A DNA stretch of 64,000 nt from Gaertneriomyces semiglobifer. Lineage: Eukaryota > Chytridiomycota > Chytridiomycetes > Spizellomycetales > Spizellomycetaceae. Numbering within the stretch: position 1 is the stretch's first letter; each line of letters begins with the position of its first letter. Location: assembly GCA_025558075.1 (NCBI GenBank), contig JAHLKF010000011.1:186001-250000 (forward strand). Reading direction: 5' to 3'. The position numbers were made by a program, and so were the translations under genes. Shown in pieces: positions 44,920 through 55,676 of the stretch. The notes under the pieces were generated by a model. It was given only the letters and a program-made list of their open reading frames with translations, ran no database searches and was not told where the DNA came from.

Positions 44920-45840
44920 ATGTCACGACAGGAAATAATATCACCTGAAGGTATGGCTCAAGCTGGATGCTCTGGTCGTAATCTTAACATGACTGACGGC
45001 GTTGACAAGGTTTGAGAGTGGACGGCCGACGGCCATTGGAGCTGAGAAGAGTGTTTTCACGCACGGGTGTCCTCTCTCAGGCCGATGGATCAGCGTATGT
45101 TGAGCAAGGAAACACCAAATGTCTTGCAGCGGTCTATGGTCCGCGAGAACCTCTCAAGCGAGGTCAAGCACTCCATGATCGTGCAATCATATCTGTAGAG
45201 TACAACGTTGCAAGTTTCAGTGGCGGACAGGGCCGGCAGAGACACAAGAAAGACCGAAAGATTATGGAGGTTGCATTGACGATTAAGCGGACCTTCGAGA
45301 ACGTTATCATTACGACTGCCTACCCGAGGTCAGAAATAGCGATATGTCTCCAGATCCTACAAGTCGATGGTGGAGCCCTTCATGCCGCCATTAATGCCAC
45401 AACCTTGGCCCTTGTCGACGCCGGTATACCGATGATGGATTATGTCTGCGCCTGCTCTGCAGGGTTGGCAAATGATCAAGGCATTCTCGGTAGGATGGGC
45501 ACACATGACGTTTTGATGTTACGGTAAGAACTGACACCGATTCGTATGCAGATCTCAACTATCTGGAGGAGTCTGCTGATGTCCCGACCCTTACTGTGGC
45601 GATGATGCCCAAGAGCGGGAAGATTACAATGCTTGGGGTAAGACATTGCTTGCCCATCGCGTTTGTTTAGGCCTCTCCCTGACACCACTGCTTTGGTTAC
45701 AGCTGGAGTCGAGACTTCATGTTGATAAGCTGGAGGAAGTCCTGCGACTAGCATCCGACGGCTGTGCTCAGCTGAAGGAAAACCTGGATGAGGCGGTACG
45801 AAAAGCAACGAAGAACCTTGCAAAGACTGTTCTTTATTGA
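44920..45840 (+). CDS. RRP41: RRP41/Ski6 (EXOSC4), exosome core subunit
   Basis: RNase PH-like subunit of the nine-subunit exosome ring, which channels RNA to the associated nucleases. Exons 44920-44950, 45010-45489, 45552-45637 and 45703-45840 join in phase to 244 residues, the usual length. Visible marks: [20 protein letters not shown] across the first splice, [58 protein letters not shown], and the C-terminal [20 protein letters not shown]. As in other eukaryotic cores it is expected to be structural and not itself catalytic. Converges with uL5m. Confidence 0.96.
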
Positions 45841-46202
45841 ACGGGGTGTCACTGGAAGGCGTGTATCGCGTATGTTCGTGTAAAAGCTTCTACAAAGCTT
45901 TATCAAGCTGTAGCAAAGCTTTCAGCAGCAGGGCGAACATGGCACATACCAGATGGAACAAGACGGATCAGACAACCTGGCTATGGCACGTCGGCAGCGG
46001 AAGGCTGGGACCGTTATACAGTTGTTGGATCCGATGGAATTGTAATTTATTAGTCAACGGCAGCCAAAGGCGAGTTGTTGAGAAGGGCGGACCAGCTCCT
46101 CGCAAGGCACTACTATTCACAAAGTGGCAGCTATGATGATTGTTGGGCGTCCATGCAATTGCATCGCCTTTAGGGACGGTACTAAATGGTTTCTTGTCGT
46201 CT
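45841..46202. other. Intergenic between convergent genes, with a short AAGCTTT repeat run
   Basis: At 45885-45930 the motif AAGCTT/AAGCTTT recurs four times in imperfect tandem order, about 12-15 bases apart. No coding frame is supported. Confidence 0.5.
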
Positions 46203-47407
46203 CTATGGCTTCGCCGCACCACCTTGGTGCTGCTTCTTTAGCTTGTCTGCCATGGCCCTCCTTTCCTCTCTCGTCTTGGGTTTCCTGAATTTGGCCCACG
46301 GGTCGTTAACGCTTTCCTCCTCTTCCACTTGCACTACTCGCTCTTCCAAGAAAGGCATTTGGAAGCCACTTAGAAGCAGGCTTGCTTCAAAGTCACTTTT
46401 GCCAGTAGTGGTGATAATTACATCCGTGTCGAAGAGTCGTGGATACATATCAAAGTGCGGCTCTATATCTGGGAAGTAGCCGATGGCAGTCGATGGTAAC
46501 GGAATGGTGATGGAACCGTCGTCATCACCGACAGGGTTGATACCCGAGTACTCTCGTAAACGAGGGAGAACGCATTGCGTGAGCTTGTCCAGGAAAAGGT
46601 ACATTTGTGGACCCGTGAGAGTAACACTTGCGCCCAGCGGCATTCCCTCACGAATCTTCTTTGCCGCATCACCCACGGTGGCAAAAACAGGATGGGCACG
46701 CACACCGGTAATAGATTGAAGTGACATGATGGCAGAAAGGAGAATAGTTCTAAGTTATATGAGTTAGGGCGCATGTCTCAAAACGGCAGGTCAACTGCAA
46801 AAATCACGTACTTATTGGACACGGCGGCCTCACTCCAAATTCTGAGCTCGACCTTTGCCACTAAGGGCATCCGGCTTGGTAAAGGTGAGTATGGCAACTT
46901 CGGTGGTGCTTCTTCTCTTGCGTCATATTTATCCTTTGTGACGGTTGTGTAATCGATGGGATTGTAAAACCCTTTACGGAACTTGCGTTTGAGGACCAGT
47001 TGCTTCACCACAGCATTTTCTCTAGTCAAGAGATTACTTGTCACCTGTTCACTATGCGGGCAGGTGGGCAGTCTGGGTAAAGTAGTCTCATAAATGTGTT
47101 GTAAAGGAGTTGAAGACAACGATCGATTCCACTCTTTGAGTTTTGACAAGTGCGGGAGAGTGGCATGTGGGGAGGAATGATGGTAGGTGAGGACAAGTAG
47201 GTCTTCGAGGAGTGTATTATAATAATGTTCCTCAAGACGAGGGCGGCAAATTGGTGAAAGCTCCGCGGATGTTGGTGTTGGTGTCGGCGTTGGGCTTGTT
47301 GTCTGCGGTTCTTCGGAAGTTGTGGCGAGTGTCCTTCGACCGACGGATGGCTTGGGTCTTGAGCGGCCAATAGCGCCCAAGGTGCTTCGTAGTGATCGTG
47401 ATGCCAT
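46203..47407 (-). CDS. MRPL7: Mitochondrial ribosomal protein uL5m (yeast MRPL7 type)
   Basis: Large-subunit mitoribosome protein that contacts 5S-like/central-protuberance RNA. Two exons: about 46812-47407 and 46203-46752. The N-terminus is Arg-rich with a long Thr/Pro tract (presequence plus linker). RPRLEEHYYNTLLEDLLVLT opens the uL5 fold. The splice joins EAAVSNK to TILLSAIMSLQSITGVRAHP, as in the family. Then come IREGMPLGASVTLTGPQMYL, FLDKLTQCVLPRLREYSG and IEPHFDMYPRLFDTDVIITT. The tail is basic. Length about 380 residues is long for L5 but normal for fungal mitochondrial forms. Confidence 0.92.
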
Positions 47408-48512
47408 TATTCTCTTAAGGGGACCACCTTTGTCGTCAGGGCCTCACGTCGTTGCCTCGAAAACTGGCGCCGTGAGTTGGAAGTTTTAAGATCCAAAAAC
47501 GACGAGAAATCATAGCAACAAACGCGTATCGATAACACTTGAGATCGCATTCGAGCGGCATTGACAACAGTTACTGACACTGTAAGTTATGTTACATGCA
47601 ATGCATGTCCAAGCATGAAGCAGGCAGCGCTTGCTGGCCATAGCGGCATGGTATCCCTCACCTAGGAGAATGTGGGCAGCGTAATTGTCCGTCCCAAAAT
47701 AAAGTAACCGTCTGATGATCCATTGTTGGGTGCGTACACCTAGGCTTATTCCATATGTGCCATGTCTAGATCCAGAAGTCAGCTGGGCCTATGATGTTCC
47801 GCAATGTTTCAAAGATCATTGGAGACGCACTTAAACCAGTGCTGCCAGTGCTGCCAGTCATTGGTGTCTGGCCAGGAATGAAGCCTTTTCCGAAATGGTA
47901 TATACACAGCAGGACCAAATACAGTACTTATGTATAGAATAGATAACGCAGGCCCATGACGATACAACAGAGCGATACGTATGGACTGAGTCGTTCTCCT
48001 GATGGAAGGATCATATTAGCACTGCGGTTCAGGGGAACATTGTCGGTTCACAGATGGGCATGAGTTACCAATTCGTGCTGCCTTCCAAAACAAGCCCAAG
48101 AAACCAGACTTGTTCTTATCCAATATCGATGGGAATTGTGCTCGTATGTACGTGCAGGTGCATATGGTAAGGAGGATCACCAGGAGTAAAGACTGAAAGT
48201 GGAAGAATGAAGACTAACAAGGGCATCAGCATGACACAAGGTGGTAATTTAAGAGTCCAACCAGCATGCAAAAGCACTCACCATCCCTACTAAAGCCCGT
48301 ACTGAGTGGCACTAGAATACTACTGCGTCGTGGAGCACTGCTTCGAATCCTGGTTTTGAGGCGTGAAAGTGTCAAGAAACGTAATAAAAAGGAAACGACG
48401 CGACAAAGCTCGCGCGCTAACACGTCGGTGCGAAAGCCAGTGGTCCCCACGTTCCGGCGACGCAGAAGACTTTCCTCATTGGGAGTGAAAGTTTTGGCAC
48501 TCCAGATTCAGA
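47408..48512. other. 1.1 kb intergenic, divergent promoters
   Basis: Between uL5m (minus) and the F-BAR/RhoGAP gene (plus). No recognised gene. A small tandem GTGCTGCCA duplication occurs near 47840-47860. An open frame at 48266-48595 is Arg/Ser-rich and overlaps the next gene in another frame; it is not supported. Confidence 0.45.
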
Positions 48513-50774
48513 ATGATTCGGGCGATATCACCAGCAGCGGGTTCTCCCTCGCTGAAGCGTTCCGCCAGCAGGTCGCGGCACTCGATTTCAAGTAGCTACA
48601 ATGGCACCTATGACCGTGCAATGACGGATACCACTCTCGCTTCCGAATCTCTTTCGCGATCGGTGAGTCGGTTGAGTATAAAAGATGGCGTTGAAGGTAA
48701 AGGTACGTATGATTTGTTGCCGGCTGTTGACTGTCATGACTTGTGATCACTGATCCGCAACTCCACAGACCAGGACGCCTACGATGATGAGATTGACGGA
48801 GGTGATCCTATTACTGGCATTAGTGTGAGAGAAGGGCAAATGGCAGATGTCGAAGGTCTCGACGTTGAATTGGGAGACGGCGAGAAAGTCATTCATATGC
48901 TCTGCGATTATGAGGTGCGTCACTGACTGTGGGTGTCTAGCTAATTGTTTACCAAAGAGGACTAAGAGTGCAAATCATTCGTTTAGAATGGTTTTAACCT
49001 TCTCTTGAACCTCATCAAGCGCTCAACTCTGTCGACTAAGGAATGCACGAATTTCCTCCGTAAGCGAGCGCAAATAGAAGAAGAGTACGGCAAGGCCATG
49101 TCAAAGCTTGCTCAGCAGGTGCTCTCAATTTCAACGTCTAACCAAGGAGTCGGAGACAAAACGTCAGTAAGCACTTTGAATGCTGTCGACAGAGGCGCGC
49201 CTTCCTCAACGTTCGATTCGGCTTGGATCAAACTGTTGAAGATGCATGATGAACTGGGCTCTTTGCATACGAAGCTTTCTACTCAGGTTTCCGATCTTGC
49301 CGAAGAACTGAGTGCACTCAGCAAAAACACTGAGAGGAGCCGGAAGCAACTCAAAACCGCGTGCCTTCAGCATACCAAGACACTTCATGACTCGGAGAAC
49401 TTGCTTGAAAAGGTGAAGACAAGATATGAAAGCAGTACGGCAGAATGGGAAGGAGCAATTTTACAGAGGGAAAGTCTGAGCCAGCAGTTGGCGAACCCAG
49501 GATTGGGTGGCATGGTCATGCCAAAGAGCTCGTCCGCCGGGAAACTGAGCGGAATATGGGGAAAGAGCGGAAGCGCAAACCCGGTCAAGCTAAAGAAACT
49601 GGAAGAAGATGCGCTTGCTAAGGCAAATCAGGCAAATGATGCATATAAGCAGCAACTGAATGCTACCAATGTTGTGCGCAGTGCATATTGGGGCAGTCAT
49701 CTCCCGAGATTTGTTAGGGTAAGCTTATGCAGCGCAGATGCCACGCTGTCTTCCATTGCTGACAGTACATCTTTTTTTCAGTTGCTGAAGGAGACGCAGA
49801 CCTCAACCACCTCCAATCTCCAAACTCACTTGCACAAGTACGCAACGCTGCTAGAGTCTACGTTATGCAGCGAGGGACATCTGCTTTCCCCACTGCCATC
49901 CTCCCCAGACCCGTCTCTTACCAACATTATCACCTCAATCAATAATTCTCACGATTTCACCCAGTATCTTCACCAACATCTGGGCACCAAGCTTTCGCAG
50001 AAAAACATTGACACTTACAGCCTCGTGTCCAACCGGCCCAGCTTTTGTTTGGATCTCCAAACGTTGCTAGAAAGAGATGGATGTCCTGTACCCATTGTGG
50101 TGCAAAAGTTGATCCAACACATCGAGCACTGCGGCATGACCACGCAGGGTATTTATCGTCTTTCAGGAAATACGCACGCGGTTCAACGGCTCCGTGGAAT
50201 GTTGAATAAGGATCCGGAAGTTGCCTTGGATGGCAAGGATGGAGAGGTGTGGGACATTCATGTCATCACCGGTGTCCTGAAGCTTTTTTTCCGGGAGCTA
50301 CCTGATCCGTTGTTTCCCCGGTCTGTGTATCGTGGCATCTTGGAAGCTGCTGGTATGTTTAGTACTATCGTGTTTTCCCACACCTTTGATATTGATCGCT
50401 GGCTTACACTTTCCCGCCAGCTATTGAGGATGAGAGAATGAGGTTGATCAACATACATGAGTTTGTCAATGCTCTGCCGGATGTCAACTACATAACTCTT
50501 CAAGCGTTGATTGGACACCTGTGGCGGTAAGAACGTATATTCACATGCCAATCAACTCCGCAAGCTTGACACTGAAGGTTTTTGCAGCGTGGCCAAGAAC
50601 GAGAACCATAATAATATGTCCGTGGTTAATCTCTCCATCATTTGGGGACCGACATTGCTTGATGCACCCAAAGATGGATTGCAAAACCAGAGCACGTCAG
50701 ATATCAAACTTCAAACGAGGGTTGTAGAGGTTGTGATTGCCAACTACGATACGATCTTTGATACCGAATCATAG
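48513..50774 (+). CDS. RGD1: F-BAR and RhoGAP domain protein (Rgd1-like)
   Basis: GTPase-activating protein for Rho GTPases that binds curved membrane through its F-BAR domain; acts in cell polarity and cytokinesis. Exons 48513-48696, 48769-48914, 48987-49718, 49782-50352, 50421-50526 and 50588-50774 give 641 residues. After a Ser-rich head and an acidic stretch, the F-BAR domain begins at GFNLLLNLIKRSTLSTKECT and continues with RKRAQIEEEYGKAMSKLAQ and long helices. The RhoGAP domain starts near residue 430: VPIVVQKLIQHIEHCGMTTQ, GIYRLSGNTHAVQRLRG with the arginine finger, FFRELPDPLFPRSVY, and NMSVVNLSIIWGPTLLDAPK. The third intron (49719-49781) has length divisible by three and no stop, so retention would not break the frame; the family alignment favours its removal. 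Confidence 0.93.
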
Positions 50775-50973
50775 AGATGATTCTGGACATGCAGACACTA
50801 GAGCGCGTGGTTGTTTCAGCTGATGGATCCGAACAATGTACAGAGTAAATTATATTTATCGGTTGTCAACGAACGAGGTCCTGCACTCGTCAAACATAAC
50901 CTCTATTGGCCGGCTATACTACCCTACCTATTTTACTAAAATAAAGGGGCGCCGGTGTTAGAGAATGCATACT

Positions 50974-52661
50974 TCACAATGCCATCTTGCCAACCTTGTC
51001 AGCCAAGTCCGCCGGTTTACCCTTCTTCTTGTCACCCTAGAGCAAACAACCAAGTCAATCCATGATGAGCAGACGTTGAATATACAGGGATCCAATGCTT
51101 ACCTTCTTCTCTCCTGGTAACTCCTTGACGAATGGGAAAAAGCTCTTGTTACCCATGTATGGCCTGAGTACTTCCGGTACTACAACACCTTCCTCCGTCT
51201 GGTAGTTCTCCAAGATACCGCAGATAGTTCGCTCGGTGGCGGTCAGTGTGCAGTTGAGGCAATGTGCGTATTTCTTCTGGTTATCATTGAGCTTTTTGGC
51301 ACCAACGCGAATATCTAATAGCCTCGCCTGGTAATCTGTGCAGTTGGAGCAGCTAACGAGCTCCTTGTACTCTGCTTGGAACGGGAACCACGCTTCCAGA
51401 TCATACTTCTTTGCAGCCGCATTGTTTAAAGCTCCTGCGACAATAGACACCACTCGGTAAGGCAGACCGAGGGACTCGTAGAAGTCCTCTGCTGTCTTCA
51501 ACATCTCCTCGTGCATTTCCCAACTCTTCTCCGGTTCAGTCAAAACGAACTGCTCAATTTTCTCAAACTGGTGGACGCGGAAAATTCCCCAAGTGTCACG
51601 GCCATGTGCACCAGCCTCTTTCCGGAAACAAGTAGACTGTCCCGCGTATCGTTTCGGAAGTTCCTTCTCGGGTTCGGTAAACCACTCCCCAGCATGGAAT
51701 GCGCTGATAGGTTGCTCGGACGTCGCAATCAAGTACTTTTCGTCCTCCTGGGTTTCCGGTTGAGAAGAGCCTTCACCAATCTTGTAAAGAGCTTCGTCGA
51801 ATTCTTCGAGCTGAGCCGTCTTGGCCATGAGTTCGCGTTTCATGAAAAACGGAGTCCAGAGTTTCTGATAGCCACGCTTCTCCAGAAAGTCGAGACCATA
51901 GTGAATCAAGGCAAGGTTGAAGTCAACACCTGGCCCAGTCAGGAAGTACCCACGGTGTCCAGCTACTTTGGTTCCTGTGAAGTGGCAAAAAAACCATCAG
52001 CCGGGAAATCGAACCTGAATCGGGCAGCATTAGGCACCTCTTTGCGAGTCATAGCCTCCAATTCGTTCCAGAACCTCGTGGTGGGAGTACAACCCAGGTA
52101 CACCCTTGGCATCCTTTCCACCCAACTTGGCTCTGCGCTCGGCCTCCGCTTGTTCATTGCGGCCTTCGGGCCACACCTTCTTGACGATCTGATTGTTCCT
52201 CTCGTCGCATGAGTCAATTACACTCTCGTGCACAAGGTTTCCGATCAATCCAAGTCTTTTGTCTCGCAATGCTTGTTTCTCATCCGCAATTTTGTTCTTC
52301 TCGGCCTTTTCAGCCTCTGCTTGAGCCTTTTGTTCTATGGCGGTTTTCCATTCCGGGGAATCCTTCTTTTTGGCTTTGGCAAGGTCGCGCATTTGCACGC
52401 CGATGGCATTAATCTTCTTGTTCACCTCATCGGCCTCAAAGCGAGCTGCAAAGCGAATGTCAGCACATCCTAATCATACCCTCAACCCTCAAAACAGCGG
52501 CATACAAAAATCATCCCACCTTTTACCCACTCTTTATCAAGAGTAATAACTTCATCAACGAGAGAAATCTTTGCACCACCACCTCTCTTTCTTTGAGATT
52601 CCTTGACAAGACCCGGGTTTCCACCCTTCTCCACTCGGAGCATATTAATATCAATAGACAT
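50974..52661 (-). CDS. SES1: Cytosolic seryl-tRNA synthetase
   Basis: Class II synthetase that charges serine to tRNA-Ser (and tRNA-Sec where present). From ATG 52661: [20 protein letters not shown], then the long antiparallel coiled-coil arm with basic/acidic helices ([20 protein letters not shown]). The join region [20 protein letters not shown] follows, then [20 protein letters not shown] (motif 1 region). Motif 2 is [20 protein letters not shown]; motif 3 includes [35 protein letters not shown] is the active-site loop. The last short exon adds [18 protein letters not shown], a lysine-rich tail typical of fungal and animal cytosolic enzymes. At least three introns. Confidence 0.96.
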
Positions 52662-53135
52662 GGCTCGCTTATTTGAGTACAGTAACGAAAGTGGGCGAAA
52701 GAAGGTGAGAGCAGCGGGGATCTGAAAGCAGATATCTCTTGCGCTTTTGATTACAGACAGGCGCAGCAGCATGCGGCAACTATCAACAGAGTCGACGCTT
52801 TTTCCGCAGCCTCCTCACTTTTACTACAGTAAGTGATGGGACGCAACGTTTATTGCTGGCTAGTAATGAGTGTAAACTACCGACCACAAGTGAGGTGAAG
52901 GGTTTCCAAAGAAAAAGGACTTGCGCGCGCGATTTACGGCAATGGACAGACATTTCCCAATATTTTATACTTATTTTGATGTGAAAGGATGTAAAGAGTA
53001 AATAAAGTAAAGAGGATCGCGGCTAGTAGTTCTGAGCCGTCATTGCTGGTAGTCCAAGAATCAAGGTTAAGAGCATCACCGTAACAAGTGATGGTAGCGA
53101 GAGGACCGCCAAGCTTTGTTGAGCCTATTCTATAA
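52662..53135. other. Intergenic
   Basis: Promoter side of the synthetase gene; no supported gene. Confidence 0.45.
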
Positions 53136-53528
53136 TTACTTGGTTGATGGGATTGCGCTTTCCTTGTTCACTAAAGAGTAATTTTCGCTCTCGCTATCAG
53201 CAGTGTCCGTGTTGGTATGGTCTATTGGATCTTGGACTCTATGCCGAGAAAAATAAGTACAAAATCCAACCTGGTTTGCGAAATCGATGTCTCTCACCAT
53301 AACAATGCCACGGATTAACAACCTGTAAACCACCGTCAGAATATAAAGCAAGAGAGCTGCGAGCCACTTCCGGGCCCTTTCCTCATCTGTGAGACAAATG
53401 AGGAAGGACAGGCTTCCGTAGCTGGCAGACAAACCACTATCCAGTGCACGAATGTCATATTCACATGCACATCGACGTTTTATAGCATCTAAGGCTATGC
53501 TGAATTGAAAGTGAAGTGATTGAACCAA
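53136..53528 (-). CDS. Small membrane ORF of 130 residues, unknown
   Basis: ATG at 53528, stop at 53136. One clear membrane helix (WLAALLLYILTVVYRLLIRG) lies near residues 55-80, preceded by cysteines and followed by a Ser/Asp/Glu-rich tail. No family is recognised and no splice is needed. It borders the repeat mosaic. It may be real or chance; the composition is plausible. Confidence 0.35.
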   Translation of the reverse strand: MVQSLHFQFSIALDAIKRRCACEYDIRALDSGLSASYGSLSFLICLTDEERARKWLAALLLYILTVVYRLLIRGIVMVRDIDFANQVGFCTYFSRHRVQDPIDHTNTDTADSESENYSLVNKESAIPSTK

Positions 53529-53660
53529 AAGTTACTAAGAGCAGGGACGGGGCGAGTCGGTCGGGAAAATCAAGAAAAGACGCTAGTGAATGGTCATACC
53601 CGATCAGAGAAACACCGAGTGAAAAAGTTCCAGGGTGTCGACGATGGTACATCTCATAGC

Positions 53661-53853
53661 CTGAGTAGACGCCGTTACGGCTGCCCCCTAACACCCTCCG
53701 CATCCCAGTGCCGCATTACGCAGTGTATGGGTAGGAGTTCCATGAGCGACACAACGTCGACAGGTCCTCAGACTCTGAGTAGACGCCGTTACGGCTGCCT
53801 CCTAACACCCTCCGAATCCCAGTGCCGCATCACACAGTGTATGGGTAGGAGTT
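53661..53853. repeat. Tandem repeat, 114-bp period, about 1.7 copies
   Basis: The block starting CTGAGTAGACGCCGTTACGG at 53661 recurs at 53775 with a few substitutions and runs to about 53853. The period is 114 bases, that is 38 codons, and the plus-strand frame stays open through both copies (LSRRRYGCPLTPSASQCRIT, then LSRRRYGCLLTPSESQCRIT). A protein product is not established. Confidence 0.75.
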
Positions 53854-54001
53854 GCCTGAAGACCCGTTCCTGGCCCTTGTTAAACGACTGGGTTGGGTGG
53901 GGGAGGTCAGGTTGAGCGCTCTTTATATATCCGCCGGACGCGTCACGACTCGACGTGGCCATGAGTGCCGCGAGCTAGTAGAAAGTGTCAGATACTAACG
54001 G

Positions 54002-54515
54002 TCAAGTGGGGAACCGAATTAGGATCTTGTGAAAGGGCCGGAGCGGACGTTGAGAATTTAGATAAGGTTGCCAGCACCTTGCTGAAAGAGGCGAAAACTT
54101 TGAGGGACCAATTGCACGGACTGTTTGGGAACGTAACAGCGCTCGGATATGGAATACGGATTGTACATCCATATCCGTGCGCTGTTACGTCCACAAGGAT
54201 GCTGGCAGCATTGATATCTCGGTCAAGAATACAAGGGTCGTCAACAGAGTCCCCGAACAATGTTTGGTCTTGTTTCCAGACCATCCCGAGGTCGCAGACA
54301 GTCGGCCATTGATGCGACTCCCAAAACGGAAGGCCATCATGTGGACTGGATCTTCACGAGCAGGCGAATTGCTACGACGGACAAGTGGGGGACGAACTGG
54401 GATCCTGTGAAAGGGCGGGAGCCGATGTTGAAATGGATAAGGTTGCCAGCACCTTGCTAAAAACGGCAAAAACTCTTAAGGGATCAGTTACACGCATTGT
54501 TTGAGAATGTAGCTG
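54002..54515. repeat. Dispersed direct repeat A (two diverged copies)
   Basis: Copy 1 at about 54002-54136 and copy 2 at about 54381-54515 share a protein-like reading: ELGSCERAGADVENLDKVAS then TLLKEAKTLRDQLHGLF. Copy 2 has small indels that shift its frame, so it is degenerate. After copy 2 an open frame continues to 54844. The original gene is not recognised. Confidence 0.65.
54128..54192. repeat. Near-perfect hairpin, 24-bp arms
   Basis: 54128-54152 (GGAACGTAACAGCGCTCGGA and TATGG) and 54169-54192 are reverse complements with one mismatch and one extra base, separated by 16 bases. It lies at the junction of repeat A copy 1 and repeat B copy 1. Confidence 0.75.
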
Positions 54516-55416
54516 CTCATGGATGTGGATCAATACACAAAACTACGTTCAAAGGCACGTCGTGTTTACCAACTGTGGGGTTCGTCACTTCCGCCGACAC
54601 CGTGGAGCCGCAGGTGGCCGTTTACCTCGGCCGAGGCCTATTCGTGATCTTTCCTTTGAACACTCAACCTCTGCCAATCACTCGGGATGATGGAAAGAAA
54701 CTCATAGCAATAGCACGTTTGATGCTGAAAATGAAAGTTCGTACTGTGGAAGTCTGTCGCTTTGGTTATCAACCTCCCAACACTCACACTTTGGCGCATC
54801 TCCAGAACGTTAGTCGGCACCAAATGACCCTATATATGCGCTGACCCCTGCAAAGCGAATCTCGACAGTGGCAATGAAAGGCAGCTACGGTCCCCCAATT
54901 CCTTGTGCCCTAAACGACCTCTGAGTGGACTCGGACGTGTGACGCACTTTTTAAACTTTGCACTCGTCGTGCGGCTGCTTTCTTGTTGACCAGGGTACTT
55001 GAAAATTGTGAAGCTTTGTATGTACTATATATATACGTGCATATTGAACGGCAGAGTGTCTTTATGTTTGTACATGCAGATATAATAGGAGGAACCAATG
55101 CAGGTTGAGGTTCTTTTCATTCCCCAATGACCCAAAAATTAATAACACGTACGTCGCAAAACAGTCCCGCCCTCAATAGTCTATCTTGAGTAGAAGTGGA
55201 CAGATCTTTCCAAAAAAGGGTTCCAAACTGTAACCAACCTGTTATCAAAACGAGAAAGGTAGGAGGCACGCATGCACAGTTGTTCGGAAGGTTCCTTGAG
55301 AACCTTTCGCCGCCAACGTTTGCATATGTCCACAAGCAGAAACGGAGCACGCTGGCCGCATTGATATCTCAGTCAACGATACAAGGGTCGTCAACAGAGT
55401 CTCCGAATAATCTTTG
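54201..55416. repeat. Dispersed direct repeat B (two copies)
   Basis: Copy 1 at about 54201-54275 and copy 2 at about 55350-55416 share GCATTGATATCTC, ACAAGGGTCGTCAACAGAGT and CCGAA with few differences. They are 1.15 kb apart on the same strand. Copy 1 follows the hairpin; copy 2 follows a 7-bp palindrome (AAGGTTC/GAACCTT) at about 55288-55306. Confidence 0.7.
55084..55196 (-). pseudogene. Broken partial copy of the D-serine dehydratase gene
   Basis: This stretch matches, with substitutions, the segment of the neighbouring dehydratase gene that spans its third exon and following intron (about 56840-57020). The copy keeps the acceptor-side ACTATTGAGGGCGGG and the donor-side GACGTACGTG, but lacks the roughly 80 bases between, which are most of the exon. 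In the intact gene that missing part is flanked by GCGGGCT on both sides, so loss between short direct repeats explains the break. It cannot encode the enzyme. The rest of the gene is not found here. Confidence 0.75.
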
Positions 55417-55676
55417 CAGACACAGATATGTCGCCCTGCCATACACCAGTCCTTCCTTCGCTGACATCCTCAAAGGGAAATGCGTCTTTATTCAAAGAGC
55501 TCCTTCTACGCAATGTTTTGTTGGGATACCCTTTCAAAGCCATCGACGAAGCCGGAGGCAAAATTCCCTAGAAGAGGAGACTGTCTAAACCTATGCCCCT
55601 GCCTACATATACGCACCACTATAGCATTTCTACATTTCTTAATGACATTCTATATTTTTCGGCTGAACACTGTGGC
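55197..55676. other. Right part of the repeat mosaic, no gene
   Basis: Contains repeat B copy 2 and short open frames only. It ends at the 3' end of the dehydratase gene. Confidence 0.45.

Noticed and set aside
45885..45930. AAGCTTT run as a regulatory array
   Set aside because: Imperfect, AT-rich and between two convergent 3' ends; chance or 3' UTR sequence is more likely.
48266..48595. Arg-rich ORF upstream of the RhoGAP
   Set aside because: It overlaps the true first exon in another frame and leads to no domain.
51511..52212. 233-codon plus-strand ORF
   Set aside because: Antisense of the seryl-tRNA synthetase exons, which have strong family motifs.
53520..53915. 131-codon ORF with a 38-residue repeat as a real repeat protein
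   Set aside because: It stays open because the repeat unit is a multiple of three; no start context, splice or homolog supports it.
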